A stretch of 64,000 nucleotides of DNA from WRHT01 sp031550525. GTDB taxonomy: Bacteria; Desulfobacterota; Desulfovibrionia; Desulfovibrionales; Desulfovibrionaceae. Location: assembly GCA_031550525.1 (NCBI GenBank), contig JAVBON010000010.1, positions 43,743 through 107,742 on the forward strand, in the 5' to 3' direction. Below, one piece after another: positions 24,704 to 35,321 of this stretch; positions within the stretch are counted from its first letter, which is position 1; every line of letters begins with the position of its first letter. The position numbers and the translations under genes are program-made. Below the pieces are notes generated by a model. The model saw only the letters and a program-made list of their open reading frames with translations. It did not search any database and was not told where the DNA came from.

Positions 24704-27481
24704 ATGATGCAAAACAGTAAAAAAGCGGTGAACACGGCTCCGGCGCGGCATGATGCAAAAGGCGCTTCCGGTAATAATGACGCGGGCGGGCAAGGCGAAG
24801 GCGGTAAATTTGCCTTTGATTTTTTCGGCCTGCTCTGCCTTTGCGCCACCGTGCTGCTGCTAATAAGCCTTGCCAGCTTTGACTTGCGCGACCCAGGCCT
24901 TAACCACGTGGTGCGCGGCAGCGCTAAAATATATAACTGGGCCGGAATGGTCGGCGCGTACCTTTCCAGCTTTATGGTCGATTTTTTAGGTTTTGCGGCC
25001 TATGTTCCCTTCTTTTTCATGGCTACTTTAAGCGCGCGTCTTTTCCGCAAGGGCCGCGTCTGGCCCTGGTGGCGCTGGGCGGCTTTTATTCTGCTGGGGC
25101 TGTGTCTGGCCGCGGCCGGGCAGGCTTGGGGCATAGGCCTTGGCCCTGTGCGTGGAGGCGGACTTATCGGCCACTCTCTTTATGGTTTTTCCGTAAAATA
25201 TTTCAGTCATATCGGCTCCGGCGTGATCTGGTTTTTTCTGTTTCTGCTCGCCATACAAAGCATCGGAGGCTTTACCTGGCCGCAACTGGCCATGCGTCTT
25301 GTGGCGCACGTACGCGCGGCTCTGGCTGAGGCAGGGCGGCTGGACGCGGAAAACGGCAAAGCTTCCGCTAATGTTCCCGCTGCCGCTGGCTCAGACGCAG
25401 GAGCGGCGGATTCGTCAGGTTCCACTGTGCCTTTTGCCATGCCCCATACGCAAAATACCCCGCAAAACAGCGGGCCTGTGATTGTTGAGCCCTATAGAGC
25501 CGCAACCGCCAATGCCGCAATTTATGGCGGCCAGGCCGCGCAACAAGGCGTAGCCGCCGCGCGGGGCGCAGCTTTGCCCTCTGGCGGCAGGCCGCAGGCC
25601 AAGGCGGATACCAGCGGCAGTTCGGAGCGCGCGCCTTTAATAAGCATCAGCGCCAGTTCCGAGCCTCTGCCAGAGGGCGGAAAAGGCGTTATGGCAAAAC
25701 TGTTTGGTACCGGAAAAAAAACGTCTGGCGCGGCATTGCCGCCGGAAGAAGCGCCGGCGCAAAAAAGCGCGCGTATGGCCGCAAAGCGCTCCCCTGAGTA
25801 TCAGGATGACACGCCGCCCTGGCTTGAGGCGCTGGAGGCCGACACGCTTAACGCGCCCCAAAAACCGCAGCCGCAGCCGGAGCGCCGCATAACGGCAGCG
25901 CCCTCGCCGGCAACTGGCTCCGTTTTACAACAAAAACACGGGGCGGAAAGCTCCCTCGAACCAAAGGCCGTAACACCGGCCGAACCGGCGTTTACGCCAA
26001 AAGTTATTATAGACGAGCAGTACCAGGCCGCAGCGCAACAGCCGCCTAAACCGGCGCGTATGAAGGCCAAATTGCCCCCTCTTGATTTGCTGCATCCGGT
26101 GGAGGATGGCTCGCAGGCCGTTTCACGCAAAGAGTTGGAGGATAAAGGCCAGTCTTTAATGAGCTGCCTGCACGATTTTTCCATTCAGGCGGAGCTTGTG
26201 CGCATAACGCCCGGCCCGGTGGTCACATCTTTTGAAGTTCGTCCGGCGCCTGGCGTTAAAAGCGCGCGCATCGCCGGGCTTAGCGATGATATTGCCATGG
26301 GTCTTAAAGCCACGGCCGTGCGCATACAGGCCCCCATACCCGGCACGGATACAGTAGGCATAGAAATACCAAACGCCAGGCGCGAGCTTGTGGGGTTGCG
26401 CGAGCTTGTGGCTTCGCCAAGCTTCCAGCAGGCGGAGTCGCTTCTTACACTCGCTCTGGGTAAGGATATAAGCGGGGTGCCCACTACCGCCGACTTGGCA
26501 AAAATGCCGCATATGCTGGTGGCAGGCGCCACGGGCACTGGTAAAAGCGTGTTTCTCAACTCCGTGCTCATGTCCTTTTTGTATAAGGCCCGCCCCGAGG
26601 AGGTTAACTTTTTGCTGGTGGACCCAAAGCGCATTGAAATGGCTGTGTATGCCGATTTGCCGCACTTGGTGCACCCCATAGTCACCGATATGGCTCTGGC
26701 GAAAAATGCGCTGGATTGGGCTGTGGCCGAAATGGAGCGCCGTTATGACGCCATAGCGCGGTTGGGCGTGCGTAACGTTGCCTCGTACAACGAAAAGCTT
26801 AAGGAAATGGGTGATAAGCGCCCGCAGAATCTGGCCGATTTGGCGCACATGCCTTACCTGGTGCTTATTATAGACGAGTTGGCCGACCTTATGCTCACTG
26901 CCGGAAAAGATGTGGAAACCAGCATAGTGCGCCTTGCGCAGTTGGCCCGCGCTGCGGGCATACACCTTATCATCGCCACGCAGCGGCCCAGTGTGGACGT
27001 GGTTACAGGCCTTATCAAAGCTAACTTCCCTTGCCGTATCTCTTTTCAGGTTACTTCCAAGCACGATTCGCGCACTATTCTCGATACCGTTGGGGCGGAG
27101 CACCTGCTTGGGCGGGGCGATATGCTGTACAAACCGGCCGGGGGGCGTTTTCAGCGCCTGCACGGGGCATTTGTAAGTGATGAGGATGTCGCCGCCGTGG
27201 CCGACTACTGGCGCGCCCAGCAAAAGCCCAACTATCAGGTAGATTTTGCCGAATATGGCTCGGAAACGGCCGAGGCCTCCGCCGCAATGGAGTTTAGCGG
27301 CGAAGACCAGCGCTATAATGAGGCCGTGGAATTTGTGCGGCAACAGGGCAAAGCTTCCATCTCCCTCATCCAGCGGCGTTTTCGCATAGGCTTTAACGGC
27401 GCGGCGCGTATCATAGAGCAAATGGAGCAGGACGGCATTATAGGCCCGGCCGACGGCAGCAAACCGCGTATTGTCAGGTAG
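24704..27481 (+). CDS. ftsK: DNA translocase FtsK/SpoIIIE
   Basis: 925 residues from ATG 24704; the second ATG at 24707 is equally possible and the start at 24644 less likely. Four membrane helices (about 35-190) are followed by an Ala/Pro-rich linker to about residue 440, then the motor: Walker A AGATGTGKSVFLN, Walker B LVLIIDELADLM, and the C-terminal gamma winged helix (ISLIQRRFRIGFNGAARIIEQM) that reads polar DNA motifs. It pumps chromosome DNA through the closing septum and activates dimer resolution. Linker length is in the normal range. Confidence 0.95.
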   Translation: MMQNSKKAVNTAPARHDAKGASGNNDAGGQGEGGKFAFDFFGLLCLCATVLLLISLASFDLRDPGLNHVVRGSAKIYNWAGMVGAYLSSFMVDFLGFAAYVPFFFMATLSARLFRKGRVWPWWRWAAFILLGLCLAAAGQAWGIGLGPVRGGGLIGHSLYGFSVKYFSHIGSGVIWFFLFLLAIQSIGGFTWPQLAMRLVAHVRAALAEAGRLDAENGKASANVPAAAGSDAGAADSSGSTVPFAMPHTQNTPQNSGPVIVEPYRAATANAAIYGGQAAQQGVAAARGAALPSGGRPQAKADTSGSSERAPLISISASSEPLPEGGKGVMAKLFGTGKKTSGAALPPEEAPAQKSARMAAKRSPEYQDDTPPWLEALEADTLNAPQKPQPQPERRITAAPSPATGSVLQQKHGAESSLEPKAVTPAEPAFTPKVIIDEQYQAAAQQPPKPARMKAKLPPLDLLHPVEDGSQAVSRKELEDKGQSLMSCLHDFSIQAELVRITPGPVVTSFEVRPAPGVKSARIAGLSDDIAMGLKATAVRIQAPIPGTDTVGIEIPNARRELVGLRELVASPSFQQAESLLTLALGKDISGVPTTADLAKMPHMLVAGATGTGKSVFLNSVLMSFLYKARPEEVNFLLVDPKRIEMAVYADLPHLVHPIVTDMALAKNALDWAVAEMERRYDAIARLGVRNVASYNEKLKEMGDKRPQNLADLAHMPYLVLIIDELADLMLTAGKDVETSIVRLAQLARAAGIHLIIATQRPSVDVVTGLIKANFPCRISFQVTSKHDSRTILDTVGAEHLLGRGDMLYKPAGGRFQRLHGAFVSDEDVAAVADYWRAQQKPNYQVDFAEYGSETAEASAAMEFSGEDQRYNEAVEFVRQQGKASISLIQRRFRIGFNGAARIIEQMEQDGIIGPADGSKPRIVR

Positions 27482-27606
27482 GTGAGGCTTTGCCGTAAGC
27501 CTGGGCCGACATGGTGGCCAATCTTTAATAGTTGCTTAATTCTTGCCATTGAAATAAAGATGCAAGTAGTGAATTGTCAAAAGCATATACAGGAGAAAGC
27601 ACTTTT

Positions 27607-28299
27607 ATGCTCCGTTCAGTTATAGTCAGGCCAGGCCTTTTTTCGCGGATGCTGGCCGTAGGCATAATGCTCGCGCTGCTGCCGGCAGCCGTTATGGCGC
27701 AGCCCCTGAACCGCCCGTCCGATGCCAAGGGCTGGTCGGATTTGGTGCACAAGCGTTACCAGAATATAAAAACCATGCACGCCGCGTTTGAGCAAACCAT
27801 CACGCATAAAGAAAGCGGCATTGAAGAGCATCGTACCGGCGATTTGTATTTCAAAAAACCTTTTCTGGCCCGTTGGGTAAGCAACCAGCCCTACCCGGAG
27901 CTATTGGTTGTGGAAGAAAAATTCCTCTGGCAGTTTTTTCCCGAGGAGGAGTTGGCTCTCAAGTTCAAAGTTGAGAATATTGACGACCAGAGCGAATTTT
28001 TAAGCGTGCTCACCGGCCGCGCGCCCTTGGCTGACAAGTTCAAAATAGTGCCCAAAGACGAAATCGAGGGCGTGAAGTCGCTGCAACTTTTGCCGTATTC
28101 TCCATCGCCAAGTCTGGTGGAAGCCACCATTTGGGTGGATATGGAAAGCGGCATTATCCTGCGCCTGCTTTTTACTGATTTTTACAGCAATTTGAACGAC
28201 ATCTCTTTTGTTAATCAGGAGCTGGACATAAAGTTGGACAACAGCCTGTTCAAATTTAACGTGCCGCCGGGTGTGGTGGTGGAAGATTATACAAAATAG
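27607..28299 (+). CDS. lolA: Outer-membrane lipoprotein carrier LolA
   Basis: 230 residues from ATG 27607, with AGGAGA upstream and a signal peptide reaching AAVMA. YQNIKTMHAAFEQTITHKESG and GDLYFKKPFLARWVSNQPYPELLVVEEKFLWQF are the typical first strands of the LolA half-barrel; LLFTDFYSNLNDISFVNQEL matches its C-terminal part. It ferries lipoproteins across the periplasm. Placed between ftsK, as in many bacteria, and the tam genes, so an envelope-assembly block. Confidence 0.93.
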   Translation: MLRSVIVRPGLFSRMLAVGIMLALLPAAVMAQPLNRPSDAKGWSDLVHKRYQNIKTMHAAFEQTITHKESGIEEHRTGDLYFKKPFLARWVSNQPYPELLVVEEKFLWQFFPEEELALKFKVENIDDQSEFLSVLTGRAPLADKFKIVPKDEIEGVKSLQLLPYSPSPSLVEATIWVDMESGIILRLLFTDFYSNLNDISFVNQELDIKLDNSLFKFNVPPGVVVEDYTK

Positions 28300-28416
28300 A
28301 CCAAGTAGTTATACTTACGGTTTCAAAACCCTGCGGCCTGACAACCGTGGGGATTTTTTTTAGGCACGCCCTAATAATTGATTGGAAAGCATGGTATATT
28401 AAGCTAAATTACAGGA

Positions 28417-30603
28417 ATGTTCAGGAACCTCGCACCAATTTTGTTTTGCCTGCTCGTAGCGGGCTGCGGCGGCAATAATGCGCCGGGCCTGTTCGATTTT
28501 TTGCAGGTTAAAGATTTTGAGGAAAATACCGTGGAGGTAACTCACCCCGGCGGCCCGATACCAGCGCCGGAAATTCCACCGGATTTGGCGCAAGAGGCCG
28601 AGATCTTGCAAAAACAGGCGGCTGACGAAAAGGACGGGCAGGGGCTCAAGTATCGTGTGGTTTTGAATTTTACCGATGAAAAGCGGCAAAGCAAGCCATT
28701 GTTTTCAACTTCCATAAAGCCTGTGGACGAAGCCGTGGGCAAGGTTATGGAAAAGGCTTCGGATACCATTGCGGTTATAGTGCCGCAAAACGTGAGCGGC
28801 TTTTTGGATCAGTCGGTGCCGGGGCGCATGTCCAGAACTTTCATGCAGGCCAGTTTGCTGGAAAAACTCTCCCACAACCCGCCGGGTGACGAAGCCGGGC
28901 TAAAGCAACGCATGCGCTCGGATTTGAAAACGGCGCAAGATGTGCTGCATTCTTTCGGTTTTTATGAAGGAAGCGCATCTGGCCAGATTATACAAGCCTC
29001 AACGGGCAAGGATGATAATAAAGATACGTTGCTGCACACCGCTGTGGCAGGGCTGGAGGAGTGGACAGCCTCTGTTTCCGGCGCTCAGCTTTATATTGTT
29101 GAAATCGATTTTACGCTTGGGCCACGCTATGTTGTGGGCCATAGCCCCATAACGCTGCAAGACGCGGACCCTGACGCCGCGCTGGCGCAACATGACGCAG
29201 CCTCAAAAAATCACTTGCCGTCCACCCTGGCCGATGTAGGCCTGCCTGCCGGCGCGCCTGCCGAGGCCGATGCGGTGCTGGCGGCAGTGGGCAAGGTAAG
29301 CGCGGCTTTTCAGAATAAAGGCTTTCCCTTCGCCAAGGTAAAAGATTCCAGATATTTCATTGATAAAGGCAGCCGCGCGTTGGAGGCGGAAGTGGAGCTG
29401 GAGAGCGGCCCCCCGGCCATTATGGGGGAACTGGAAATTGATGGAGAATCCATTGTAACCGCGCATTACCTGCTCTCCATGCAAACTTGGGAGCAGGGCC
29501 GCATTTGGAATCAGGCCAAAATAGACGAATACCGCGAGCTTTTGCGGCAAACAGGCCTGTTTGCCGGTGTGGAGGTATATGCATCGGAAAAGCTTAATGC
29601 CTTGGGCCAGCGCAATATAATGGCGCGCCTTACGCCCGCGCCCGCGCGTACCGTGGGTGGCGCCATGCGCTACGATACCGACTTGGGTTTTGGTGTTTTG
29701 GGGTACTGGGAGCACCGCAATTTGAGCGGCAGGGGCGACAAGCTGCGCTTTGAGGTGCCCATCTGGCAGAGCTTGCAGGAGGCCGCGGCCAATTACCGCC
29801 TGCCCGCATTTTTGCGCGCGGATCAAGACCTGCTGATAAGCGCCGGTTTTTTGCACGAAGACAACGACTCCTATAAAATTCTCACAAGTTCCGGCGCCAT
29901 CGGCGTTGAGCGCCGCCTTGGCAAGCATTGGACCGGCACGGCCAGGGTAAGGGCCGAAGGCGGAAAGTTGCAGGAATCTGAACAGCCGGAGCGCGGCTAT
30001 GTGATGCTGGGGCTGCCTCTGTCGCTTACCTTTAACGATACTAACAGGCCGCTGGACGCCAGCAAGGGCATGCGCATAACTTTATCGCCGGGGCCGTATA
30101 CGGGTTATTACGACGATTATTTCACCGCCATACGCACGCGCCTTGACGCGCATTTTTTCTGGCAGGTTATGCAAAAAGACCGCCTGGTCATGGCTTTCAG
30201 GGGCAGTTACGGCACCCTGCTTATGGCCGATGCGCCAGACGTGCCGCCATATATACGCTTTTACAGCGGCGGGGGCGGCTCGGTGCGCGGCTATGATTAC
30301 CGCTCCATAGGGCCGCTTGATGATGACGGCGACCCCATAGGCGGCGAATCGCTGGTGGAACTGAGCGTTGAAAGCCGCATAAAATTCAATGATGAGTGGG
30401 GAATAGTGTTTTTTGTGGATGGCGGCATGGTTTATAACCGCGATTATCCGGATATGGGCCAAAGCCTGCAATGGGGCGGCGGGGCCGGGCTGCGTTACTA
30501 TACCGTGCTTGGCCCCATACGGTTTGACATAGCAACCCCGCTTAACCCGAGGGATGACGATTCTCCGGTGCAATTGTACCTTAGCATAGGGCAGAGTTTT
30601 TAA
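28417..30603 (+). CDS. tamA: TamA-type Omp85 outer-membrane protein
   Basis: 728 residues. POTRA-like repeats occupy about 160-410 (GFYEGSASGQI, FQNKGFPFAKVKDSRYFID, LLRQTGLFAGVEVYAS) and the 16-strand barrel the rest, with the Omp85 motif GGGGSVRGYDYRSIGP (VRGY) and a C-terminal Phe. It works with TamB in moving substrates or lipids to the outer membrane. Odd point: the N-terminus is a lipoprotein signal (LFCLLVAGCGG, Cys19) followed by about 130 residues of Pro/Glu-rich linker, not the plain signal peptide of Enterobacterial TamA. The stop overlaps the tamB start (TAATG). Confidence 0.9.
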   Translation: MFRNLAPILFCLLVAGCGGNNAPGLFDFLQVKDFEENTVEVTHPGGPIPAPEIPPDLAQEAEILQKQAADEKDGQGLKYRVVLNFTDEKRQSKPLFSTSIKPVDEAVGKVMEKASDTIAVIVPQNVSGFLDQSVPGRMSRTFMQASLLEKLSHNPPGDEAGLKQRMRSDLKTAQDVLHSFGFYEGSASGQIIQASTGKDDNKDTLLHTAVAGLEEWTASVSGAQLYIVEIDFTLGPRYVVGHSPITLQDADPDAALAQHDAASKNHLPSTLADVGLPAGAPAEADAVLAAVGKVSAAFQNKGFPFAKVKDSRYFIDKGSRALEAEVELESGPPAIMGELEIDGESIVTAHYLLSMQTWEQGRIWNQAKIDEYRELLRQTGLFAGVEVYASEKLNALGQRNIMARLTPAPARTVGGAMRYDTDLGFGVLGYWEHRNLSGRGDKLRFEVPIWQSLQEAAANYRLPAFLRADQDLLISAGFLHEDNDSYKILTSSGAIGVERRLGKHWTGTARVRAEGGKLQESEQPERGYVMLGLPLSLTFNDTNRPLDASKGMRITLSPGPYTGYYDDYFTAIRTRLDAHFFWQVMQKDRLVMAFRGSYGTLLMADAPDVPPYIRFYSGGGGSVRGYDYRSIGPLDDDGDPIGGESLVELSVESRIKFNDEWGIVFFVDGGMVYNRDYPDMGQSLQWGGGAGLRYYTVLGPIRFDIATPLNPRDDDSPVQLYLSIGQSF

Positions 30604-33600
30604 TGGGCAGGACAAGGGCAAAAAAGATAGCGCGCATTGCCGGGCTTGTGTCGGGCGGCCTGCTGCTGTTGTGCCTGCTTGCCCTGGTCGCCCTGCTGCT
30701 TTGGCTGCGCACGCCCCACGCCGCGCACATGCTGTATGGCTTGGCCTCGGACAAGTTGCAGGAGAAGGGCGTATACATTGCTGTGGACGATATAGCCGGG
30801 CCTCTGCCCTTTGCCTTGCATGTAAAAGGGCTGCGCGTGGCCGACGCGCAAGGCCCATGGCTGGAGACAGCGGCGCTTGATGTTGAAATAAGCCCGTTTG
30901 CGCTGCTTCGCGGCTATTTGAATATAGACAGCGTAATTGTAACACGCCCCAGGCTGTTAAGGTCGCCGGAGCTTCCACAACAGCAAAATTCGGCCGCTAT
31001 GCCGGATCAAGATACTGATGCGGCAGCGCCTGATTTCAGCCTGCCTGTGCAAGTAGTGCTTGATGAGATGCGCGTGGTGCAAGGCACGGTGCGCCCCACC
31101 GCAACGGATACGCAGGCCTTGGAACAGGCTGGAGCTTTCGCGTTATTGGACGGCCTGGCGGTAGATGCGCGCCTGTCCGCCTCTATTGAGCAGGGCGTGC
31201 TTATACGTAGCGTGCTGCATGCCAATGGCGAGGTCAGCCTTACGCGTGACGGCGCGCTGGATAAAGCGGATCAAACAGATCAACCGGATCGTCATGGGCG
31301 AATCAATGCTCTTTGCACATTACGGCTTGAGGATTTGCGGCTGGCTTTGTCCGGCAGCTTCAAAGCCCAAGGCGGTTTGAGGCTGGAGGTAAATGACGGG
31401 AGCATTTATGAGCGGCTTGGCCTCAGCACCCAGGTTGAGGGGCATAATCAGCCGCTATGGGGCCGCACCAGCCTTGCGCTGCAAGGTACGTCGCAATTCG
31501 ACTCCGGCGCGCTGGTGTTTAATGTGCGTGGCAATTTACAGGCCGATAGCAGCCACCCATATTTCAGTGCCACAGGAGTAAAGTCGGACTTCACTCTGCA
31601 AGGTATGGCGCAAGAAATGCTGGCGAGTTTCAAGGTGCTGAGGGTTGAGGGCATGGGCTTGCTGCTGGACGGTCAGGGCAGTTGGAACCTGCGCAATTTT
31701 GCCGCGCGGCTTGAGGCGGACCTGAATATTCAAAGAGACGGCCCATGGTACCAGGTAGTATCCACCTTGGCCGATACGCAGGCCATACCCACAGCCAATA
31801 TCAAGGGCAGGCTTGACGCGTCCTTGCGCCCAAATGCGCCTGGGGCGCAATCCGTTGATTTTTCCTCCATGCGGCTGGCTGCATCCATTGACGTTCTGGC
31901 GGATGGAATCCGCTGGCCAGCCGGGGTGTTGCATGAGGCGCTGGGCGAATACGCAGCCGTGCAAGGTGATTTTTCCGGCCCGTTGTTTTCTCCGTATCGG
32001 GCCGACATAAAGCGGGCCAGTACCGGCAAAAGCCCACAGGGCGATACTGCCGCTCCTTCTACCGCCAAGGCTTCAGGGTGGTATGAGCTTGCCTTGCCGG
32101 GCGTATTGCCGCCGCATCCTGATGCTGGGCATGCTTTGGCCGAGCAAAAGGAGCATTTGGCCATGTATGCCTCCGTTGAAGGGAGCATGCCTGATTTTGG
32201 AGCGTTTTTGCCTGAAGGGAGCGGAACCGGCGGGCCGGTTGAAGGCCGGGCTACAATGTTCGGTCTGATTAAAGATGTGGGGAGTTTTTTCGACTTTACC
32301 GCGCAGGGTAACAATGCCGCTGGAATGCCGTTGGACACGCCGTTGGAGCAAATAACCTCGCTGGCGGCCAAGGCGCAAGCCCGCCTTGCCTTGGGCAACG
32401 GGCTGGACTTGCGCGGCACGGCAGAGGCTAAGGGGGCCATGCCAAAAAGTGGCGAAGTCACCGCGCATAGCGGCTGGTTTTTAAACCAGCCGCCGGGCCA
32501 GCCTCTGGTAATAGGCCTTGAAAAATTGCAGGCCGATGCCGCCGGAGGAGAGCTTACGGGGTACGCGCGTGCCAGTTTTGTGGAGGCTGGGCCGCAGGCC
32601 GCGCCAACCTCGGCCCCTGAGGCTTTTTCCGGCGCATCGTCCTTGCCCGCGTTTGACGGCGAGCTTCTTTTGCATGTTATGGATTGGCGCAACGTCAACG
32701 CCCTGTTGCGGCGGCTGAATCTTCCCGTTGTTATTACCAAGGCTGCTGAGGGCGACGTCAGCCTTAGCATAGAATCCGCCAAGGGGAAAGCCACGGAGCG
32801 CTTCAGCCAAAATGCCGTGCTTACGTTGGCTTTGCCGGAAGTAAGGGCAAAAATGCCCGAAAGGGCCGCGCCCAAAGGTATACCCACCACAACGGATGAG
32901 CCGGAACACGCGCGGGTGGACACAGCCGGCGCTCCGGCCGGGGAGGCTGCCCCCTACAGCGGGTACGCAGGTAATATTCAGGGCCGCATTGATCTTACCG
33001 ATCTATACGGAGTACCGGTTTTAAACGCTTATATCAAAACGGATGAGGGCATGCTGGGGCCGGTGGAGTGGAAGTCCTTTGCCGTATATCTTGACCTGTC
33101 AGGCAAGTCCGGCCGTATAAACCTTGCCATGCGCAGCGATGGCAAGGCCATGGAATACGCGCAAAAAGTGGAAGAGGCCATGCCGGACTTCGCTTCTTTA
33201 CGCAAAATTTCCACGGGGGGGCGCGTGCGCATACAGCTTTTGGATGCCGGAAAAGAACTGCCCCCGCCGGAAAGCCATATTCAGCCCAACGAGCTATTGG
33301 TATTGCAGTCCGGTTTTAACCTTGAGCCGCTCGAAATGGTGCTGCACCGCATGGTGCTGCACGCGCCCTCGCGCTCGGCCGGGTTATTTTCGCGTGGTCC
33401 GGCCTACATTTATTGGGGCGATGCCATAAGCGTAAAAAAACTCAGTCTCGGCATGCTCACTGGTGGGCAGGCCGATTGCGAGGCGGATTTCGGCGCGGGT
33501 AAAACCCATATGACCCTGAGTTTGCGCGATGTGCCGCTGGAAACTGCCCGCATTTTTACCGATTTTCCACTGCCGGAAGGCAACATAAATGCCGAAGCCA

Positions 33601-35321
33601 GGTTGTATACAAACCAGGGGCAAGTTGGCGGCGACGCCAGTTTAAAGGCGCTGTTGCAACCGCTGCACGGCCAGTTTGACGAGCGTTACGGCTCCGCGCC
33701 CATGTTGCTTACGCTGCAAGGCAGGCTGGAAGAAACCCCCAGCGCGTCTTTTCCGGAAATCCATAAAACAGGCGTACAGCATGGGGTTATACGTTTGCAT
33801 GGCGCAGGGGGGCTTTCGCCGCAAAATGGCGCAAATACAGGCAAGTCTGATTTAAGTCTCAGCTTCGATTTCCCTTTTGCTCTGGGCGACAGCGGGGTGC
33901 CGGGCTTGCATTACACAGCCCCGCTTGGGCTGAGAATGCTCTGGAATGGTAACGTGCGCAACATCTGGTACCTTTTGCCCATTCCGGATCGTGAGTTGCG
34001 GGGCCTGGCGCGTTGCGGTTTTGAAGTTGGCGGCAACCTGGCCGGGTTGAAATACTCCGGCGAGGCTTACCTTGCCGGTGGGCGTTATGAAGACAAAGTT
34101 GCCGGATTATTGGTTACGGACATTGATGCCGAGCTTAAAACAACAGACGATGGAGCGCTCTTTTTACTCTCCGCCAAAGATGGCGCGCAGGGCCACGCCG
34201 CGCTGGAGGCCCGCCTTGCCGATGCCGCGGTTTTGTATACGGGGCTTGGTCAGGCCGGGGGCAGGGGCTGGATGGAGGCGTTTTATAAACCTCAGGTAAG
34301 CGCCAGAGGGCAGATAAATCATTTTGCGCCTTTGCGGCGTGACGACATTTACGCGCGGGTCTCCGGCCTGATCGACGCCAAAGGGCCGCTTGCGGAGCCT
34401 GAGGTAAAAATTGACCTGACTGTTGAGCGGGGAGATGTAAACATACTCTCTACCCTTGGCGGCAGCGTGTCCACACTGCCGGTGGAAAACAGGGAGCAGG
34501 CCGAACCGCGCGCCAGGGCGCGGGGCGGGCCGCAATTGGACATAAAGGTTGATATGCCCAACCGCCTGTTTATACGCGGCATGGGGCTTGATAGCGAGTG
34601 GCAGGGCAAACTGGCGGTGCGCGGCCCGCTGGGCTCGCCTTCTTTTGAAGGCAAGGTAAGCCCGGTGCGTGGGTATCTCAACCTGCTTTCCCGCCCCTTT
34701 GCCCTCGGGCGCGGTGAGGTGAGCTTTTGGGGCGGTCAGAATTTCGATTCCAATATCGCTTTACAGCTTACTTATTCCAGTACCGATCTCATTGCTTATA
34801 TAAATGCGTCGGGCAGCGCGCTAAAGCCCAAGCTCGTTCTTTCCAGCGTGCCTCCAATGCCGCAGGATCAAATCTTGTCGCAAGTGCTGTTTGGTAAGGA
34901 TGTAAGGCAGTTAAGCGGGGTTGAGGCTTTGCAGGTTGCCAACGGGCTGCGTGAACTGGTCAACTTTGGCTCAGGGGCGGGCAGTTTCGATTTACTTACG
35001 GGCATGCGCCGTTTTTTGGGGGTGGATACGCTGCGCGTTGGCTCAACGGCCGACGGCATGCAAAACCGCCGCGTATCCGGCAGTCCGGGGGCGGATGCCT
35101 TTGGCGTGGGCAGCGCCTCCAATGCCGATGATACCTCGTCACCCACGCTGGAAGCCGGAAAATACATTAACGACGCCATCTACATAGGTGTGGAGCAGGG
35201 CGCGGTTGAAGACAGCACCAGAGTGCGGGTGGAGGTGGAATTGCGGCCAAACCTTACCTTGCAGGGCAGTAGTTCGGTTAAGTCCAGCGATGTGGGCATA
35301 GGGTGGAAAAAGGACTATTAA
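30603..35321 (+). CDS. tamB: Translocation and assembly module protein TamB
   Basis: 1572 residues. One N-terminal membrane anchor (about 15-38) and a very long beta-rich periplasmic body, ending in the conserved DUF490 domain (about 1230-1572; SPSFEGKVSPVRGYLNLL, FALGRGEVSFWGG, PPMPQDQILSQVLFGKDV). TamB-like proteins form a hydrophobic groove bridging inner and outer membranes, probably for phospholipid transport. It overlaps tamA by one base and is clearly its partner. Somewhat longer than the E. coli protein. Confidence 0.93.
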   Translation: MGRTRAKKIARIAGLVSGGLLLLCLLALVALLLWLRTPHAAHMLYGLASDKLQEKGVYIAVDDIAGPLPFALHVKGLRVADAQGPWLETAALDVEISPFALLRGYLNIDSVIVTRPRLLRSPELPQQQNSAAMPDQDTDAAAPDFSLPVQVVLDEMRVVQGTVRPTATDTQALEQAGAFALLDGLAVDARLSASIEQGVLIRSVLHANGEVSLTRDGALDKADQTDQPDRHGRINALCTLRLEDLRLALSGSFKAQGGLRLEVNDGSIYERLGLSTQVEGHNQPLWGRTSLALQGTSQFDSGALVFNVRGNLQADSSHPYFSATGVKSDFTLQGMAQEMLASFKVLRVEGMGLLLDGQGSWNLRNFAARLEADLNIQRDGPWYQVVSTLADTQAIPTANIKGRLDASLRPNAPGAQSVDFSSMRLAASIDVLADGIRWPAGVLHEALGEYAAVQGDFSGPLFSPYRADIKRASTGKSPQGDTAAPSTAKASGWYELALPGVLPPHPDAGHALAEQKEHLAMYASVEGSMPDFGAFLPEGSGTGGPVEGRATMFGLIKDVGSFFDFTAQGNNAAGMPLDTPLEQITSLAAKAQARLALGNGLDLRGTAEAKGAMPKSGEVTAHSGWFLNQPPGQPLVIGLEKLQADAAGGELTGYARASFVEAGPQAAPTSAPEAFSGASSLPAFDGELLLHVMDWRNVNALLRRLNLPVVITKAAEGDVSLSIESAKGKATERFSQNAVLTLALPEVRAKMPERAAPKGIPTTTDEPEHARVDTAGAPAGEAAPYSGYAGNIQGRIDLTDLYGVPVLNAYIKTDEGMLGPVEWKSFAVYLDLSGKSGRINLAMRSDGKAMEYAQKVEEAMPDFASLRKISTGGRVRIQLLDAGKELPPPESHIQPNELLVLQSGFNLEPLEMVLHRMVLHAPSRSAGLFSRGPAYIYWGDAISVKKLSLGMLTGGQADCEADFGAGKTHMTLSLRDVPLETARIFTDFPLPEGNINAEARLYTNQGQVGGDASLKALLQPLHGQFDERYGSAPMLLTLQGRLEETPSASFPEIHKTGVQHGVIRLHGAGGLSPQNGANTGKSDLSLSFDFPFALGDSGVPGLHYTAPLGLRMLWNGNVRNIWYLLPIPDRELRGLARCGFEVGGNLAGLKYSGEAYLAGGRYEDKVAGLLVTDIDAELKTTDDGALFLLSAKDGAQGHAALEARLADAAVLYTGLGQAGGRGWMEAFYKPQVSARGQINHFAPLRRDDIYARVSGLIDAKGPLAEPEVKIDLTVERGDVNILSTLGGSVSTLPVENREQAEPRARARGGPQLDIKVDMPNRLFIRGMGLDSEWQGKLAVRGPLGSPSFEGKVSPVRGYLNLLSRPFALGRGEVSFWGGQNFDSNIALQLTYSSTDLIAYINASGSALKPKLVLSSVPPMPQDQILSQVLFGKDVRQLSGVEALQVANGLRELVNFGSGAGSFDLLTGMRRFLGVDTLRVGSTADGMQNRRVSGSPGADAFGVGSASNADDTSSPTLEAGKYINDAIYIGVEQGAVEDSTRVRVEVELRPNLTLQGSSSVKSSDVGIGWKKDY

